Shown: positions 43,294 through 52,675, counted from the first letter of the stretch. The stretch: DNA of 57,074 nt from Verrucomicrobiaceae bacterium (GCA_007280915.1 QYQL01000035.1:1-57074), one strand, 5' to 3'. Notes: generated by a model not told the origin, from the letters alone. Numbers and translations are program-made.

Positions 43294-43947
43294 ATGAATC
43301 CGGATCAGAACCATGGGCAGGCAGCACGGAGGGATACGATGATTGCGCCATTGATAGCCTGCTTGCTTTCTGTGTGCGCCATTGGTGCAGGTTTATATTT
43401 TCTGCATAGCGGATGGGCGGCGATCCTCCTTTATCACAGCGTCTTGCTTTGCTCACTGATCATCGGGAAGCGGGCAGAGAAACCAGGGATCATTCTGCGC
43501 GGTTTCCATATGGGAGCGGTCATCGGGCTGGTTTCGCTGTCGCTCGGGATGGGGTGGATGTTTTATGAATTCATCCAGCACCTGGATCCTCACGGTAGTT
43601 ATGTTCTCAAGCAATTTTCCCGTGCCGGGCTCACGGGGATGATTCCCTTTCTTGTTTACTCCTCGACCATCAATCCTGTTCTCGAGGAATTTTACTGGAG
43701 GCAGAATTTTGCGAGCCCCGGCGGCTGGATGAACGATGTCTTTTACGCCCTGCTGCACACCCCGATGTTTCTATATTTCGGAAGACTGACTCCGGTTCAA
43801 GCGATACTCCCTGTGCTGGGGCTTGTTCTGGCAGGTGCGCTTTGGCGCGCTGTCGCCAGAAAGGTCGATGGCCTTGCCTCTTCAATCATCGGCCACGGCT
43901 CAGGCGATTTTGCGATGCTCCTCGCGATCGTTCTGATCGTGAAATAA
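43294..43947 (+). CDS. CPBP-family intramembrane glutamic protease
   Basis: 217 aa with about six hydrophobic segments. The CPBP/CAAX-protease motifs are present: EEFYWR in NPVLEEFYWRQNF (catalytic Glu pair), YALLHTPMF (His on the next helix) and IIGHGSGDFAMLL (third motif His). These proteases cleave within or near the inner membrane; bacterial members serve in peptide maturation or self-immunity, but the role here is unknown. No bacteriocin-like small gene is nearby. It is divergent from the XylR-type regulator and convergent with the FAD oxidoreductase (17-base gap). Confidence 0.82.
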   Translation: MNPDQNHGQAARRDTMIAPLIACLLSVCAIGAGLYFLHSGWAAILLYHSVLLCSLIIGKRAEKPGIILRGFHMGAVIGLVSLSLGMGWMFYEFIQHLDPHGSYVLKQFSRAGLTGMIPFLVYSSTINPVLEEFYWRQNFASPGGWMNDVFYALLHTPMFLYFGRLTPVQAILPVLGLVLAGALWRAVARKVDGLASSIIGHGSGDFAMLLAIVLIVK

Positions 43948-43964
43948 CCGGGCGTGTTGATGTC

Positions 43965-46901
43965 TCAACGGGCGGTCTTGAGGGCTGCCCGGAGAATTTC
44001 CGCCGGGTGGAGCGCCTTGCGCCCGGTTCCATCGTGAATCTGGTGCCGGCAGCTTGTCCCGGGCGCTGCGACGATTGAGTCCGCAGTCTGGTTCCTCACG
44101 GCGGGGAAGAGGACCAGTTCCCCGATTTTCATCGAGATGTCGTAGTGCTCGCTCTCATATCCGAACGATCCCGCCATGCCGCAGCAGCCGGACGGGATGA
44201 CTTTCACAATGAAATTCTCCGGGAGTGAGAGCATGCGGACCGTCGGGTCGATGGACACGAGGGATTTTTGGTGGCAATGCCCGTGCAGGTGGATGGTTTT
44301 CGGATCGCTTGTGAAAAGACCCGAGTCGATGCGTGCGGCGGAGGCTTCGCGGCACAGGAACTCTTCGATGAGAAGGCAGTTGGCGGCCAGCGAGCGGGCG
44401 GATTCCCGCAGGGAAGGATCGACGAGGGAAGGATATTCGTCGCGGAATCCGAGGATCGCCGACGGCTCGATGCCGAGAAGCGGTTCCTTTTCCGAAACGA
44501 CCGGCGCGAGGCGTCGCACGTTTTCATCGGCGAACCCCTTTGCCCGGCGCACGAGTCCCTTCGAAAACGAGGCGCGCCCGCTTTCCACATGGTCGGGAAT
44601 GACCACCTCGTAGCCGAGGAGTTCGAGCAGTTCGACGGTCGCGATGCCGGCATCCAGGTCGTTGTAATTTGTGAACTCGTCGCAGAAGAGATGCACGCGG
44701 CCGTTCAGGTTTTTCAGCGGCCGGAGCGGCTTATGGTTTCTGAACCAGCTCCGCAATGTCTGCCGGTTGATTTTTGGCAGCGTGCGGTCCAGGTGGAATC
44801 CCACGAGCCGGTTGAACAGTTTCCGGATCCATGCGGTTTGGAACATCGCATTGTAAATTCCCGGGAAGATCGAGGCGAGGCGGGCGGCGTCCGAAAATCC
44901 CGCGACGATCCGGGAGCGGAGGGGAATCCCGTGGGCGTCGTGGTAATGCTGGAGGAATTCCGCCTTGAGCTTGGCGATGTCCACGCTCGACGGGCATTCG
45001 CTTTTGCACGCCTTGCACGACAGGCAGAGGTCCATCACTTCCTTGACCTCGGCACTGTCAAAGGGGTTCGCCGCGTCTGTGGGATGGTAGAGCGTGTGGC
45101 GGAGGATGTTCGCCCGCGCGCGCGTCGTGTGCTTTTCCTCGCGTGTCGCCATGTAGCTCGGACACATCGTCCCGCCGGCGAGGTGGGATTTCCGGCAGTC
45201 GCCGGACCCGTTGCACTTCTCGGCGGCCCGGACGACTCCCGCCTCATCGCTGAAATCAAAGACCGTCGTGTATTCCGGCGTCGGATGTCCGGGAACGTGG
45301 CGCAGGTGGGTGTCCATCGGCGGCGTGTCCACGATCTTTCCCGGATTGAAGAGATTGAGTGGATCGAAGGCGGCCTTGACCTGCTTCATGAGGTCGTAGC
45401 ATTCGAGGCCGACCATCAGGGGGATGAACTCGCCTCTCAGGCGGCCGTCGCCGTGCTCGCCGCTCAGCGAGCCGCGGTATTTTTTCACGAGATGCGCAAT
45501 ATCCGTGGCGACACCGCGGAACGTCTTCAGTCCCTGTTCGGTTTTCAGATCGAAAAGCGGACGGGTGTGGATCTCTCCGGAGCCCGCATGCGCGTAATAC
45601 ACGCAGCCGATTCCGTATTTCGTTTTCAGGATCGCGTCGAATTCCGCGATGTAGGCTGGGAGATCATGGACGTCCACCGCCGTGTCCTCGACGACCTCTC
45701 GCGGCTTGGCGTCTCCAACCACATTGCTCATCAGCCCCTGTCCCGCGCGCCGCAGCTCCCAGACCTTGTTGCCTTCATCCCCGAGTAGCACGGGTGCCGC
45801 ATAGCCGAAGCCGGCCGCCTTCCAGTCTTCCTGAAGCCCGCTGACTGCGGCCGAGACGTCTGCGTCATGGTCCCGACGAAGCTCCACAACCAGCACGGCT
45901 CCTGGATCTCCGACGACAAATGACCGGTTTCTTTCCTGCGCGAGATTCGCCTTCGTACATTCGAGGATGTGACGGTCGATCAGCTCGCAGGCGGAGGGGG
46001 CGAACTGCAATGCGATCAGGTTCGCCCGCAGGGCTTCGTCCACCGAGTGGAAATGCCCGCAGACGAGCGCGACGCAGGGCGGGGGGAGGGGATCGCAGAG
46101 AAGATCGAACTCCACTCCGAAAAACAGCGTGCCTTCGGATCCCGCGATCAGCTTGCAGAAATTGAAATCCCGTCCCGAAGCGGGATCGAAGGCTGTCGCG
46201 TCCATCAGCAGGTCGAGGGCATAACCGGTGTTGCGGCGCGGAATCGATTTGAGCGGGAAATTTTCAGTAATCAGCCGGCGGTTTTCCGGATTGCCGAGCA
46301 TTTCTCTCACCGACCGGTAAACGTTTCCTTCCAGCGAGTCGGACCCGCTGCATTTTTTTTGAAATTCCACTGGGGACAGCGGCTGAAGAACGCCCTCGCT
46401 TCCGTCGCTAAAAAAACCGCGCGCCGAGACCAGATGATCCCTCGTGCTTCCGTATACGATCGAGTTGGAGCCGCACGAATTGTTGCCGACCATCCCGCCG
46501 ATCATCGCGCGGTTCGCGGTCGAGGTCTCGGGTCCGAAGACGAGCCCGTATTTTGCGAGCTCGAAGTTCAGCTCGTTGCGGACGACTCCCGGCTGGACCC
46601 TTACCCGTCTGGTTTCCCGGTTGATCTCAAGAATTTCGTTAAAATGGCGGAGGTCGACGACGAGACCGCTTCCCACGACCTGCCCGGCCAGCGAGGTGCC
46701 GGCCGTGCGGGGAATGATCCCGCCGCCGTGTTTGTTTGCGAAGAGGATGATTTCCCTCACGTCCGCCTCGGTTTTCGGGAAGGCCACTGCCGCCGGCATC
46801 TCCTGGTATTCGGAGGCGTCGGTGGCGTAAAGCTTCCGCATCATGTCGCCGGTGAAAATTTCCCCGGAGATGCGGAGCTGGTCGAAGGGAAGCGTGGACA
46901 T
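43965..46901 (-). CDS. FAD/4Fe-4S oxidoreductase, GlcD-GlcF-like fusion (YdiJ type)
   Basis: 978 aa. N-terminal FAD-binding (PCMH-type) domain: TAGTSLAGQVVGSGLVVDLRHFN and PGVVRNELN, with VGNNSCGSNS; then the FAD-oxidase C-terminal domain, with AHAGSGEIHTRP (His ligand) and SGEHGDGRLRGEF. Two ferredoxin-type clusters follow: the second shows CLSCKACKSECPSSVDIAKLK. CCG domains close the protein (GCCGMAGSFGYE). The layout matches YdiJ/Dld-type enzymes, which oxidise 2-hydroxy acids such as D-lactate or D-2-hydroxyglutarate and pass electrons to quinone. ATG 46901. It follows the aldolase gene by 67 bases on the same strand, so a catabolic operon is likely. Confidence 0.9.
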   Translation of the reverse strand: MSTLPFDQLRISGEIFTGDMMRKLYATDASEYQEMPAAVAFPKTEADVREIILFANKHGGGIIPRTAGTSLAGQVVGSGLVVDLRHFNEILEINRETRRVRVQPGVVRNELNFELAKYGLVFGPETSTANRAMIGGMVGNNSCGSNSIVYGSTRDHLVSARGFFSDGSEGVLQPLSPVEFQKKCSGSDSLEGNVYRSVREMLGNPENRRLITENFPLKSIPRRNTGYALDLLMDATAFDPASGRDFNFCKLIAGSEGTLFFGVEFDLLCDPLPPPCVALVCGHFHSVDEALRANLIALQFAPSACELIDRHILECTKANLAQERNRSFVVGDPGAVLVVELRRDHDADVSAAVSGLQEDWKAAGFGYAAPVLLGDEGNKVWELRRAGQGLMSNVVGDAKPREVVEDTAVDVHDLPAYIAEFDAILKTKYGIGCVYYAHAGSGEIHTRPLFDLKTEQGLKTFRGVATDIAHLVKKYRGSLSGEHGDGRLRGEFIPLMVGLECYDLMKQVKAAFDPLNLFNPGKIVDTPPMDTHLRHVPGHPTPEYTTVFDFSDEAGVVRAAEKCNGSGDCRKSHLAGGTMCPSYMATREEKHTTRARANILRHTLYHPTDAANPFDSAEVKEVMDLCLSCKACKSECPSSVDIAKLKAEFLQHYHDAHGIPLRSRIVAGFSDAARLASIFPGIYNAMFQTAWIRKLFNRLVGFHLDRTLPKINRQTLRSWFRNHKPLRPLKNLNGRVHLFCDEFTNYNDLDAGIATVELLELLGYEVVIPDHVESGRASFSKGLVRRAKGFADENVRRLAPVVSEKEPLLGIEPSAILGFRDEYPSLVDPSLRESARSLAANCLLIEEFLCREASAARIDSGLFTSDPKTIHLHGHCHQKSLVSIDPTVRMLSLPENFIVKVIPSGCCGMAGSFGYESEHYDISMKIGELVLFPAVRNQTADSIVAAPGTSCRHQIHDGTGRKALHPAEILRAALKTAR

Positions 46902-46968
46902 AGGATCGTTTTCGGAATGAGTCGGCCATTCTCTTCGCTGAAAACGGAAAACGGAATACTGAAAACTT

Positions 46969-48012
46969 CTACCGATAGCTCATCTTGTTCGTGGTGAGCT
47001 GGAGGTCCTGCTGGAGCGTCCGCTGCGGGCGGATGCCGCTCTTCTGGAGGATACCGTGATAAACCTTCACCGCCTCCACCGGCGTGATTTCCCCTTCCAC
47101 AATTCGGCGCAGCAGTTCGATGAAAGCGAGCGGATGCTCGGAAAGGTTGATCTTCCGTCCGAAGAGGGCCACCCGGGCGCCGTGCTTCCGGGCGTCATGG
47201 ATGAGTTGGAACGCGTCCAGCGTGGTTCCAGAGCTTCCCCCGAGGATGCCGACAATCAGCTTGGGATCGTAGGCGACCAACTCCTCAAGCGGTCCGGGAC
47301 CATTGTAGGGAATCTTCAGAAAAATCGGCCGTCCCGCCGATGTGACTCCGGCGAGCGTGCGGATGATGTGGTCGTTCAGGAAGCCGGCCACCTTCTTGTC
47401 GGGAATCCCCGGATTCACATTCGGGTTGAACACCTCGAGGAAATACCGGAACCGCTTGCGCTCGGCCTCGAGCCGGAAATCATGGAAGTCGGTCAGCGCC
47501 TTGTAGTCCCAATCAATGTTGTTCGTGAAGGTGATTGAGTAGAGCCCCAGATCGGCTCCGGGGAACGGCTGGGTGCAATCCTCGGTGATCTTGCCGTATT
47601 TGATGTGGCAGATATTAGCGGTCCGGAACGAGCGCGAGGGATAATCGGTCGGATATTTTCCTCCGCGGACCGCCCACACATCCGAGGTGTCGTTCGCCCT
47701 TGCCGCCGGCGTGATAGCGGAATTTGCAAAGAGATTCTCCTGCATCGCCAGCCGCTCGAGGTTTGAGGCGGATAGCAGGACGATGTCCACGATATCCTGC
47801 CGGATCACCCCGCGGATCTGGTCGAGATACTGGTCGAGCGTCTTCCAGCATCCCTCGGATTCATTGTAGCCGTGCCTGCAGGCACCCGTCTGGGGGCCGG
47901 GAGCGGTGATGCCGAATGCCATGTCGGCGTCCTTCGCATCGGCGATGATGAAATCCTTCGCCCCGGATGGATTGTTGAGAATATTCGCGATTTTCTGGTC
48001 GAGTCGTTTCAT
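46969..48012 (-). CDS. DhnA/DeoC-type class I aldolase-like protein
   Basis: 347 aa from ATG 48012, which overlaps the DeoR stop by ATGA; the longer ORF upstream is a shadow. The TIM-barrel half is clear from ILGGSSGTTLDAFQLIHDAR and KHGARVALFGRKINLSEHPL, and IFLKIPYNGPGP contains the probable Schiff-base Lys. This resembles the class I aldolases of the DhnA/FbaB-LacD kind, with a longer N-terminal part than usual (about 260 residues before the GGSSGTTLD motif). Expected chemistry: cleavage of a phosphorylated keto-sugar or a keto-deoxy acid. It is placed between its likely regulator and the oxidoreductase. Confidence 0.7.
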   Translation of the reverse strand: MKRLDQKIANILNNPSGAKDFIIADAKDADMAFGITAPGPQTGACRHGYNESEGCWKTLDQYLDQIRGVIRQDIVDIVLLSASNLERLAMQENLFANSAITPAARANDTSDVWAVRGGKYPTDYPSRSFRTANICHIKYGKITEDCTQPFPGADLGLYSITFTNNIDWDYKALTDFHDFRLEAERKRFRYFLEVFNPNVNPGIPDKKVAGFLNDHIIRTLAGVTSAGRPIFLKIPYNGPGPLEELVAYDPKLIVGILGGSSGTTLDAFQLIHDARKHGARVALFGRKINLSEHPLAFIELLRRIVEGEITPVEAVKVYHGILQKSGIRPQRTLQQDLQLTTNKMSYR

Positions 48013-48749
48013 GGATGATGAATTTTCAGGCCGCTTCTTCGGAATGGCGGCTTTTTGTCGGTGTAAAATTCGTCGAACTCGTCCCACCGGGCGAAAGAGA
48101 CAAGGTTGGTTTGAGACCATTTCGAGGCGTCTGCGAGCAAAACTTTCCTGCGGCTTCGGGCGAGCCACTCGCGCTTCACTGCAGTCTCAAGCAGTTCCGT
48201 GGTCCCGACGCCGTCCTCCGCGTGGAGTCCGGATGCCCCGATCAGGGCCACATCCGCCCGCAGGCGGTTGAGAGCGGAGAGTGCCAGGTCTCCAACCAGG
48301 GCGCCGCTGACATTCCGCATTTCGCCGCCCAGCACGATCAGGCGAGCGCGGAACTGCTCGTGGCTGGCAATCAATGGCAGGGAATTTGTGATGATTGTCA
48401 GGTCGGTTCGGCCTCTCAGAAGGCGGCCCGCTTCCAAGCAAGTCGTCCCGCTGTCGATAAAAACCGTTGACCGCTGGTCGATGCTTGCCGCCACGGATTC
48501 CGCAATCACACGCTTTGGTTTGACCGACATTGCCGCCTTTTGCCAGAAACTCGGCTCGCCGGTCATCGCGCTCGGATGGAAGACCCCTCCATGCACGCGG
48601 ACCACGCGGTCGGTCCGCCCGAGATATGTCAAATCCCGCCTCAATGTCGCCGCCGAAACTCCCAGGATATCCATCAGCGCATGCACCTCCATGCGATGGT
48701 GTCGTTCCAGAAGAGACACAATCTTTTGATGGCGTTCATGAGCGAACAT
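48009..48749 (-). CDS. DeoR-family transcriptional regulator
   Basis: 246 aa, ATG 48749. N-terminal DeoR winged helix: RHQKIVSLLERHHRMEVHALMDILGVSAATLRRDL with DRVVRVHGG. The C-terminal sensor domain has the DeoRC features FIDSGTTCLEAGRLL, ITNSLPLIA, LGGEMR and DVALIGASGLHAEDG. Such proteins respond to phosphorylated sugars or related intermediates and usually repress the adjacent operon, here aldolase plus FAD oxidoreductase. It is the first gene of the leftward unit and is divergent from the small membrane protein at 48942. Confidence 0.92.
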   Translation of the reverse strand: MFAHERHQKIVSLLERHHRMEVHALMDILGVSAATLRRDLTYLGRTDRVVRVHGGVFHPSAMTGEPSFWQKAAMSVKPKRVIAESVAASIDQRSTVFIDSGTTCLEAGRLLRGRTDLTIITNSLPLIASHEQFRARLIVLGGEMRNVSGALVGDLALSALNRLRADVALIGASGLHAEDGVGTTELLETAVKREWLARSRRKVLLADASKWSQTNLVSFARWDEFDEFYTDKKPPFRRSGLKIHHP

Positions 48750-48834
48750 GAGCGTATTAACAGTTAAAGATCATGCCCGATCAAGCGTTATCTATGTCGA
48801 TTTTCCACTCCGTCTCAATCCTGACGTTGCTTTT

Positions 48835-48855
48835 GAGGAGGGAATTCCCTTCCTC
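48835..48855. promoter_or_regulatory. Near-perfect palindrome upstream of the DeoR gene
   Basis: gaggagggaa followed by ttcccttcctc: a ten-base palindrome with one bulged base, in the 192-base gap between deoR and the membrane protein. It may be an operator or, since tttctt follows, a weak hairpin terminator. No other strong signal is visible in 48750-48941. Confidence 0.35.
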
Positions 48856-48941
48856 TTTCTTCCCGCGAAAATATCGGTGAGACTTCACTATTGGAACAAA
48901 CAAGATTGACGCCGCGGGGATTCCCGCCTCCGATACGCCGC

Positions 48942-49280
48942 ATGAAATTACACATTTACCAGGTGCTCCACGTGGCCTCGATGGTTTTGATGACCTGCTT
49001 CCTGTTCCAGGCGTTCGCAAATCCCGACCCGCGGAACAAGAAGAAGAGCAGCATTCTCATCGGCACCCTGGCGCTCCTCATGCTGATCGGAGGTTTCGGC
49101 TTGGTGTCAGTTCTTCACGTGGGTATTCCATGGTGGGTCATTGTTAAGCTGGTCTGCTGGTTGGGATTGGTGGCCATGAGCGGGCTCGCCTACCGCAAGC
49201 CAGAACGCATTCCGCTTTTCACGGGCGTGGCAATCGCGCTGATCCTGATCGCCATCACCACTGTCTATTTCAGCCATTAG
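48942..49280 (+). CDS. Small inner-membrane protein, three hydrophobic segments
   Basis: 112 aa from ATG 48942 (the ORF starts earlier but the extension is not membrane-like). Hydrophobic segments at about 7-22, 35-57 and 65-112. The segment KLHIYQVLHVASMVLMTCFLFQAF and the turn NPDPRNKKKSS are visible. No known family assigned. Its last 11 bases overlap the stop of the convergent membrane protein at 49270. Expression alone could not be judged from sequence. Confidence 0.7.
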   Translation: MKLHIYQVLHVASMVLMTCFLFQAFANPDPRNKKKSSILIGTLALLMLIGGFGLVSVLHVGIPWWVIVKLVCWLGLVAMSGLAYRKPERIPLFTGVAIALILIAITTVYFSH

Positions 49281-50160
49281 GGATCAGATTGTCCTGTTCT
49301 GACGCGGTCTCCGGGAGCATGAGCACGGAGCCAACAAAGAAGCCTGCGGCGCCGAGGAGAGTGAATGCAAGGGCTTCCACCGGAAAACCGGCTGATGACC
49401 GGGGGACAAATGCGAAGAGCGCTGAGAGCATGAAGGCCACGCATCCGAGCAGGTTCGAGAAGTTGAGCGTCCAGGTGAGACTTGAGGGTCGCCACGACCA
49501 ATAGGAGTGGCCGGCTTCGACAAAGAACAGGTAGCCTGAAACCAGAAATAGGACCGAGCCGGCCAGATCAGGAATCCAAACGAGGAAATCCTGCCGCAGC
49601 CAGTTCAGGCCGGGGAGAATGGCATCGAACGTATTCACATTGAACAGGAGGGTCCCCGCAAACTGGAGGGCACAGGCCAGCCATCCGATTTCGTGCGGCC
49701 GCCATCCGATGAGGCGCCTCCCGCGTGGTCCGGTGCCACCCGGCTTTGCAAAGTCCGGTGCGTTGGCGGCCTGGTAGAGTTGGAGGTAGGCTGCTGACGA
49801 AAAAGGGATCGACCCGGCGAAAAATACCGCATTGACGGCGGTGGCATCCATGCGCAAGGCGTTGGCGAGTTGTGTCCAGAGTGCCAGGACGCTGCCCAAC
49901 CCGAACAGAAATGACCCGATCGCAAAGATGATGCCGATCCACCAGTTCAATTTGTCCGGCATCCAGAGGCAGCGAAAAAGTCGGGGCTGCCAGGCTGGCG
50001 GAGCAGAGATCGTGAAAATCCCCTTACGGTGAGCCCGTGAAGCGAGCGTGAACCGGCCGAACCGTTCGTGATCCAGCGTGAGGCGCGTGACGAACGGCCA
50101 TGGTCCGGAGGCTTCCAGCCGCCGTGCTTCCCGCAGCAGGACGTCCAGTGCACGGTTCAT
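49270..50160 (-). CDS. Multi-pass membrane protein of unknown family, downstream of gad
   Basis: 296 aa. A soluble N-terminal stretch of about 75 residues, then roughly six hydrophobic segments: WWIGIIFAIGSFLFGLGSVLALW, AVNAVFFAGSIPFSSAAYL, EIGWLACALQFAGTLLF, VWIPDLAGSVLFLVSGYLFF, LTWTLNFSNLLGCVAFMLSALFAFV and LAFTLLGAAGFFVGSVLML. No catalytic or transport motif recognised. It follows the glutamate decarboxylase by 16 bases on the same strand, so a joint role, such as GABA or proton handling, is possible but unproven. Confidence 0.78.
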   Translation of the reverse strand: MNRALDVLLREARRLEASGPWPFVTRLTLDHERFGRFTLASRAHRKGIFTISAPPAWQPRLFRCLWMPDKLNWWIGIIFAIGSFLFGLGSVLALWTQLANALRMDATAVNAVFFAGSIPFSSAAYLQLYQAANAPDFAKPGGTGPRGRRLIGWRPHEIGWLACALQFAGTLLFNVNTFDAILPGLNWLRQDFLVWIPDLAGSVLFLVSGYLFFVEAGHSYWSWRPSSLTWTLNFSNLLGCVAFMLSALFAFVPRSSAGFPVEALAFTLLGAAGFFVGSVLMLPETASEQDNLIPNG

Positions 50161-50176
50161 TCCGGGAACGGCGCGC

Positions 50177-51562
50177 TCAATGTCGAAAACCGGATGCTTC
50201 CTGCCCGGTCATGGCGGATGCGACCGGATGCCTCTGGAAATGTTCCAGTGCCTGTCTCATGTCCTTCAGGAGAAGAGAGGCGAGATCCCGACTCACCCCG
50301 TGGCGGACGAGGATCCGCTGGACGACGAGTGTTTCGCAGCGGGGTGGCAGCGAGTAGGCGGGAACCTGCCAGCCGCGGCAGCGGAGGCGGTCGGCAAAAT
50401 CGTAGAGGCTGAATCCGGGATCCCCCTTGAGCTTCCAGCAGACCGCCGGGATGCCTTCCTCCATCCGGCCGCCATAGACGACTTCAAAGGGCCCGAGCCG
50501 GCCGATCTCTGCTGCCAGATAGTGGGCAGTGTCGTAGCACGCCGTGTGGATCTTTCTGTATCCCTCATGCCCGAGCCTGAGGAAATTGTAATACTGGCAG
50601 ACGACCTGACCGCCCGGACGGGAGAAGTTCAGCGCGATGTCGCGCATGTTGCCTCCGAGGTAGTTGACCCAGAAGATGAGGTCTTCCGGAAGATCCTTCT
50701 GCTCCCGCCAGAGGACCCAGCCCACACCGAGGGGAGCGAGGCCGAACTTGTGGCCGGATGAATTGATCGACTTCACCCGGGGCAGGCGGAAATCCCACAC
50801 CAGCCCGGGTGCGCAGAACGGGGCCAGGAACCCTCCGCTTGCGGCATCGACGTGGATTGGAATGTCCAGCCCGGTTCTGGCCTGGAGAGCATCGAGCGCC
50901 TCAGCGACCGCTTTGACCGGCTCATATTGGCACGTGAATGTGACTCCCAGCGTCGGGACGACGCCGATCGTGTTTTCGTCGCAACGGGAGAGAACTTCTT
51001 CCGGTGTCATGATGAGGCGCCCGTTCTCCATCGGGATCTCTCGGTGTTCGATGTCCCAGTAGCGTGTGAACTTGTGCCAGCAGACCTGAACCGGCCCGGT
51101 GACGAGGTTCGGGCGTCCCGGCGCTTTGCCCGCCGCTTTGGCTTTTGCCTCCCAGCGGCGTTTCATGCCCATGCCGCCAAGCATCACGGCCTCGCTTGAA
51201 CCTGTGGTCGAACACCCCACGCCATCCGGCCGGGCCGGTGAATTCCAGAGGTCGGCCAGCATCCGCACGCAGCGCGCCTCGATCTCGGCCGTCTGCGGAT
51301 ACTCGTCCTTGTCGATCATGTTTTTGTCGAGGCACTCATCCATGAGCCGGTGGATCTCCGGCTCCTCCCACGTCTGGCAGAACGTCGCGAGGTTCTGCCG
51401 TGAGTTGCCGTCGAGCATCAGTTCATCGTGAACAGCCTCGTAGGCGTGGCGGGCGGGACGTTCCGACTGCGGAAACGCATCCGCCTCGGCCGCGCGTCCC
51501 ATGTCGGCAGAGCCGTAAATCTCGTCGTCGGATGGCAGAACACTGTGCTCGGATTTGGACAT
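50177..51562 (-). CDS. gadB: Glutamate decarboxylase
   Basis: 461 aa, normal length for bacterial/plant-type Gad. PLP-dependent alpha-decarboxylation of glutamate to GABA, consuming a proton. Motifs: [49 protein letters not shown] (Schiff-base Lys) and a C-terminal region ending in His (ASGFRH), as in acid-regulated GadB. No GadC-type antiporter is adjacent; a membrane protein follows 16 bases downstream. Role could be acid resistance or the GABA shunt. Confidence 0.95.
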   Translation of the reverse strand: MSKSEHSVLPSDDEIYGSADMGRAAEADAFPQSERPARHAYEAVHDELMLDGNSRQNLATFCQTWEEPEIHRLMDECLDKNMIDKDEYPQTAEIEARCVRMLADLWNSPARPDGVGCSTTGSSEAVMLGGMGMKRRWEAKAKAAGKAPGRPNLVTGPVQVCWHKFTRYWDIEHREIPMENGRLIMTPEEVLSRCDENTIGVVPTLGVTFTCQYEPVKAVAEALDALQARTGLDIPIHVDAASGGFLAPFCAPGLVWDFRLPRVKSINSSGHKFGLAPLGVGWVLWREQKDLPEDLIFWVNYLGGNMRDIALNFSRPGGQVVCQYYNFLRLGHEGYRKIHTACYDTAHYLAAEIGRLGPFEVVYGGRMEEGIPAVCWKLKGDPGFSLYDFADRLRCRGWQVPAYSLPPRCETLVVQRILVRHGVSRDLASLLLKDMRQALEHFQRHPVASAMTGQEASGFRH

Positions 51563-51955
51563 GGTGGCGGTTTGAGCGGCCAGCCTAGCGGGGGCGCACT
51601 GCGTCCGCGAGCATTTCCCGCCGGCCTGCGCGACATGTCGGAATTTGTCAGATTTTCTGAAGCCGGGATCACGGCGTGAAGATTTTTAGCCGTGATCGCA
51701 AGCCTCAAGTGACAGTGTATCGTGGTCGTGTGCCTCCAGGGGGCGAGTTGCCAGATGTCCGGCAGATAATGTCAGTATGCAAGGCTGACGCTTTTCCCGC
51801 CATGGACGACAAGGGGGCGCCCATGCCTTGTCTCCATTATTGCCTGCCAGAGGAAAGGAATCCGGCCGCAAGCCTGCTTGTCGGTTTCTACATTTGACTG
51901 ATGGGCTGGTGTAAACTTCTCGCCATCGAGCCTGCCCGGCAGCAGGGTCGATGAA
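51563..51955. other. 393-base gap between gad and the aminopropyltransferase-like gene
   Basis: No convincing gene. It contains a perfect 9-bp inverted repeat, gatcacggc (51667-51675) and gccgtgatc (51689-51697), with a 13-base spacer. A 73-codon GTG-started frame at 51676-51897 has no recognisable features and begins inside the repeat. Promoters for gadB (minus) and the aminopropyltransferase-like gene (plus) are expected here. Confidence 0.4.
51667..51697. promoter_or_regulatory. Perfect 9-bp inverted repeat
   Basis: gatcacggc and gccgtgatc surround a 13-base spacer in the gap upstream of gadB. The symmetry fits a dimeric repressor operator or an RNA hairpin; no T-run follows, so a terminator is less likely. 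Its position about 105 bases upstream of the gadB start is compatible with regulation of that gene. Confidence 0.35.
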
Positions 51956-52675
51956 ATGGTGAAAACTTTTGAGGAACTCGATTTCCGCAGCACCCCGCTT
52001 GGAGAACTCGTCCTGCGAAGACGAAAGATCCCCATGCTGGAGAACGAGGTTGTCTATGAGATCATCCTTAACGGGGAGTTCCTGATGAGCAGTCTTTTCC
52101 ATGCGGTGGAAGACGCTCTGGCCGATCTGGGGCTGGCGGTGGCCCCGCCAGGTCCTCTGGATGTGGTGGTCGGAGGTCTGGGACTTGGCTACACGGCAGT
52201 CGCTGCGCTGAAGCACCAAACCGTGAGGTCTTTGATCATTGTTGATTTTCTTGAGCCGGTCATCCGTTGGCACCAGGCCGGGTTGGCTCCGTTGGGGAGC
52301 AGTATTTCGTCTGATCCTCGCACCCGATTCATCGAAGGAGACTTTTTCGTCATGGCTTCCCATCCCGAAACGGGCTTCGACGCAGTCGAGCCGGGGCGGA
52401 AGTTTCATGCCATCCTGCTGGACATCGACCATACCCCGAAGCACTGGCTGAACGACAGGCATGCGTCATTTTACACCCTGGAGGGATTGAAAAGCCTCCG
52501 GCGGCAGCTGGTTCCGGGAGGGGTATTTGCCCTGTGGTCCGACGAGCCGCCGGACAGCGGGTTCTGCTCGACTCTGGAAGGTGTCTTCCAGAGCGTTCAT
52601 GCCCATACGGTGAGTTTTCCGAATCCAATCCGTGGTGGAGAATCCTCCGGCACCGTCTATGTGGCTGTTTGCTAA
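51956..52675 (+). CDS. Spermidine-synthase-like aminopropyltransferase
   Basis: 239 aa. Rossmann methyltransferase-like fold of the polyamine aminopropyltransferase family. The nucleotide-binding loop reads VVGGLGLGYTAVAAL (usual GGGEG replaced by GGLGLG), acidic strand end IIVDFLEPVI, and LLDIDHTPKHWL where the catalytic Asp usually lies (DxxDP). The short N-terminal beta hairpin (LGELVLRRR, ENEVVYEIILNGEFLMSS) is present. It may make spermidine from putrescine, or belong to the related SAM-binding group of unknown substrate. No speD or putrescine-synthesis gene is near. Upstream ATG 51956 chosen; no clear Shine-Dalgarno. Confidence 0.75.
   Translation: MVKTFEELDFRSTPLGELVLRRRKIPMLENEVVYEIILNGEFLMSSLFHAVEDALADLGLAVAPPGPLDVVVGGLGLGYTAVAALKHQTVRSLIIVDFLEPVIRWHQAGLAPLGSSISSDPRTRFIEGDFFVMASHPETGFDAVEPGRKFHAILLDIDHTPKHWLNDRHASFYTLEGLKSLRRQLVPGGVFALWSDEPPDSGFCSTLEGVFQSVHAHTVSFPNPIRGGESSGTVYVAVC

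Noticed and set aside
51676-51897. 73-codon GTG-started frame in the gad upstream gap
   Set aside because: Starts inside an inverted repeat, no recognisable features, no clear ribosome site. Kept only as a note.
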